Source: Methanobacteriota archaeon
GTDB lineage: Archaea > Thermoplasmatota > Thermoplasmata > RBG-16-68-12
Length of the DNA stretch: 12,283 nucleotides
Assembly: GCA_005879065.1 (NCBI GenBank)
Contig: VBLU01000064.1
Span: 13,321 to 25,603 of the forward strand
Reading direction: 5' to 3'
The notes below the pieces were generated by a model, which ran no database searches, had not been told where the DNA came from, and saw only the letters and a program-made list of their open reading frames with translations. This document shows, in pieces, positions 11,609 through 12,283 of this stretch; the stretch's first letter is position 1, and each line of letters opens with the position of its first letter. A program made the position numbers and the translations under genes.

Positions 11609-12283
11609 TTAGGCCGCCAACGCGCCTTTCCGGATGATCGGACGACCGTCGATCGTAACCGTCGCACCCGAAATACTCGCGCCCAGGTAGAAATCCGTCT
11701 TGTTCTTCCCGCCGGGGACCTCGTCGTTCGCTCCGACCGCGACGTATACGTTTCCGGCCACGATGGCGTCTTGCAGGAACCCCGATCGGGCCTTCGGATT
11801 CAGTCCGATGTCGAGGTATCCAAGGAGGTCCTTCGGCCCCGTCGCCTCCTCCCACTCGGACCGGATGAGATCCTCGTTCTCCGAAGCCGAGAACTTCACC
11901 ATCCGGCCTCCATCGAAGGCGACTCGGACGTCGCGGATCCATCGGCCGAGCCACGCGATGGGTCGATCGAAGACGATCGTGCCGTCCCCGGACTTTTCGT
12001 CCGGGACGACGAACGCTTCGCCCGCGGGGATGTTGGCCATGTTCTCTCCCGCGTCGAGATCCTCCTTGGTGACGATCCCATCCTCGATCCCCGCGGGTCT
12101 CCCGACGAGGTCGCACGAGAACCGCGTTCCGTTGGGATGGGTGATTTCGATTCTTCCCTTCTTCGCTAATTCGCGTGTCACTTTGCGGCCGATGCGAACG
12201 ATTTGCTGACCATCCACGGAACTCGCTTCGAGCACCATCGCCCGCCACTCCGGCAGGTCGAATCCATACGAACGGGCGCGGCC
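11609..12283 (-). CDS. M29-aminopeptidase-like protein, C-terminal part, metal ligands apparently substituted
   Basis: The frame is open at the right edge: an ATG at 12238 exists, but 15 in-frame codons precede it (including GFDLPEWRA) and read as family sequence, so 224 residues of a longer protein are visible. The hallmark AGENMANIPAGEAFVVP (about 12001-12052) and the order DIGLNP, VAVG, T-V-T-I-D-G identify the thermophilic aminopeptidase (M29/AmpS) fold. From memory of the family, the second metal-binding Glu (in G-E-L-G-I-G), the His of VHIALG and the H-x-D after the GG turn should follow. Here they read GYLDIG, VYVAVG and YLG. Only the Glu of PAGE remains. The protein may be a non-peptidase or use another chemistry. 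It ends 94 bp before the winged-helix regulator's start on the same strand, with that gene's own promoter between. Confidence 0.82.
   Translation of the reverse strand, partial: GRARSYGFDLPEWRAMVLEASSVDGQQIVRIGRKVTRELAKKGRIEITHPNGTRFSCDLVGRPAGIEDGIVTKEDLDAGENMANIPAGEAFVVPDEKSGDGTIVFDRPIAWLGRWIRDVRVAFDGGRMVKFSASENEDLIRSEWEEATGPKDLLGYLDIGLNPKARSGFLQDAIVAGNVYVAVGANDEVPGGKNKTDFYLGASISGATVTIDGRPIIRKGALAA

Noticed and set aside
11292..12248. 318-codon minus-strand frame across the M29-like and regulator genes
   Set aside because: It is Arg-rich, spans two real genes in another frame and shows no family motif.

Overview
The window looks like high-GC archaeal chromosome, most probably an uncultured Thermoplasmatota-type euryarchaeon. 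This rests on a DNA primase large subunit (PriL), an AK6/Fap7-type adenylate kinase, an archaetidylinositol-phosphate-synthase-like CDP-alcohol transferase, proteasome alpha- and beta-type subunits, and TATA-like boxes placed so close to starts that several transcripts would be leaderless or nearly so. The lineage is an inference from gene content; no rRNA or tRNA gene was seen.

Layout. 1-1491 (+): the C-terminal end of an oligopeptide/dipeptide ABC transporter ATPase, followed by two overlapping genes for unrecognised membrane proteins. 1522-2660 (+): an AK6-type kinase overlapping a CDP-alcohol phosphatidyltransferase. 2657-3697 (-): priL, which converges on the previous gene so tightly that both stop codons share one CTAG. 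3828-4889 (+): a MurG/GT28-like glycosyltransferase. 4929-6391 (-): a two-gene cobalamin operon, with a BtuF-like B12-binding protein followed by PduO-type ATP:cob(I)alamin adenosyltransferase. 6570-7707 (-): a two-gene proteasome operon with the beta subunit first and a short, divergent alpha-type subunit second. A tandem pair of 18-bp repeats that reads T-rich on the coding strand follows it.

8097-10009 (+): a secreted, membrane-anchored YVTN beta-propeller plus Ig-like surface protein, broken into two frames inside blade 2. 10010-10321 is a gene-poor stretch holding a 23-codon ORF with a very strong Shine-Dalgarno sequence, an inverted repeat, and a 15-bp motif that also occurs upstream of the proteasome operon. 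10322-10894 (+): an AhpD/carboxymuconolactone-decarboxylase-like protein. 10924-11514 (-): a winged-helix regulator converging on it. 11609-12283 (-): the C-terminal part of an M29-aminopeptidase-like protein, open at the window edge, whose expected metal ligands appear substituted.

Most genes are housekeeping: replication, lipid head-group synthesis, nucleotide metabolism, B12 adenosylation and proteolysis. The least ordinary items are the truncated alpha-type proteasome subunit paired with an intact beta subunit, the frame-broken propeller gene, the M29-like protein with a degenerate metal site, the strong-SD small ORF, and the shared intergenic 15-mer. I see no CRISPR array, insertion sequence, integrase or obvious defence system.
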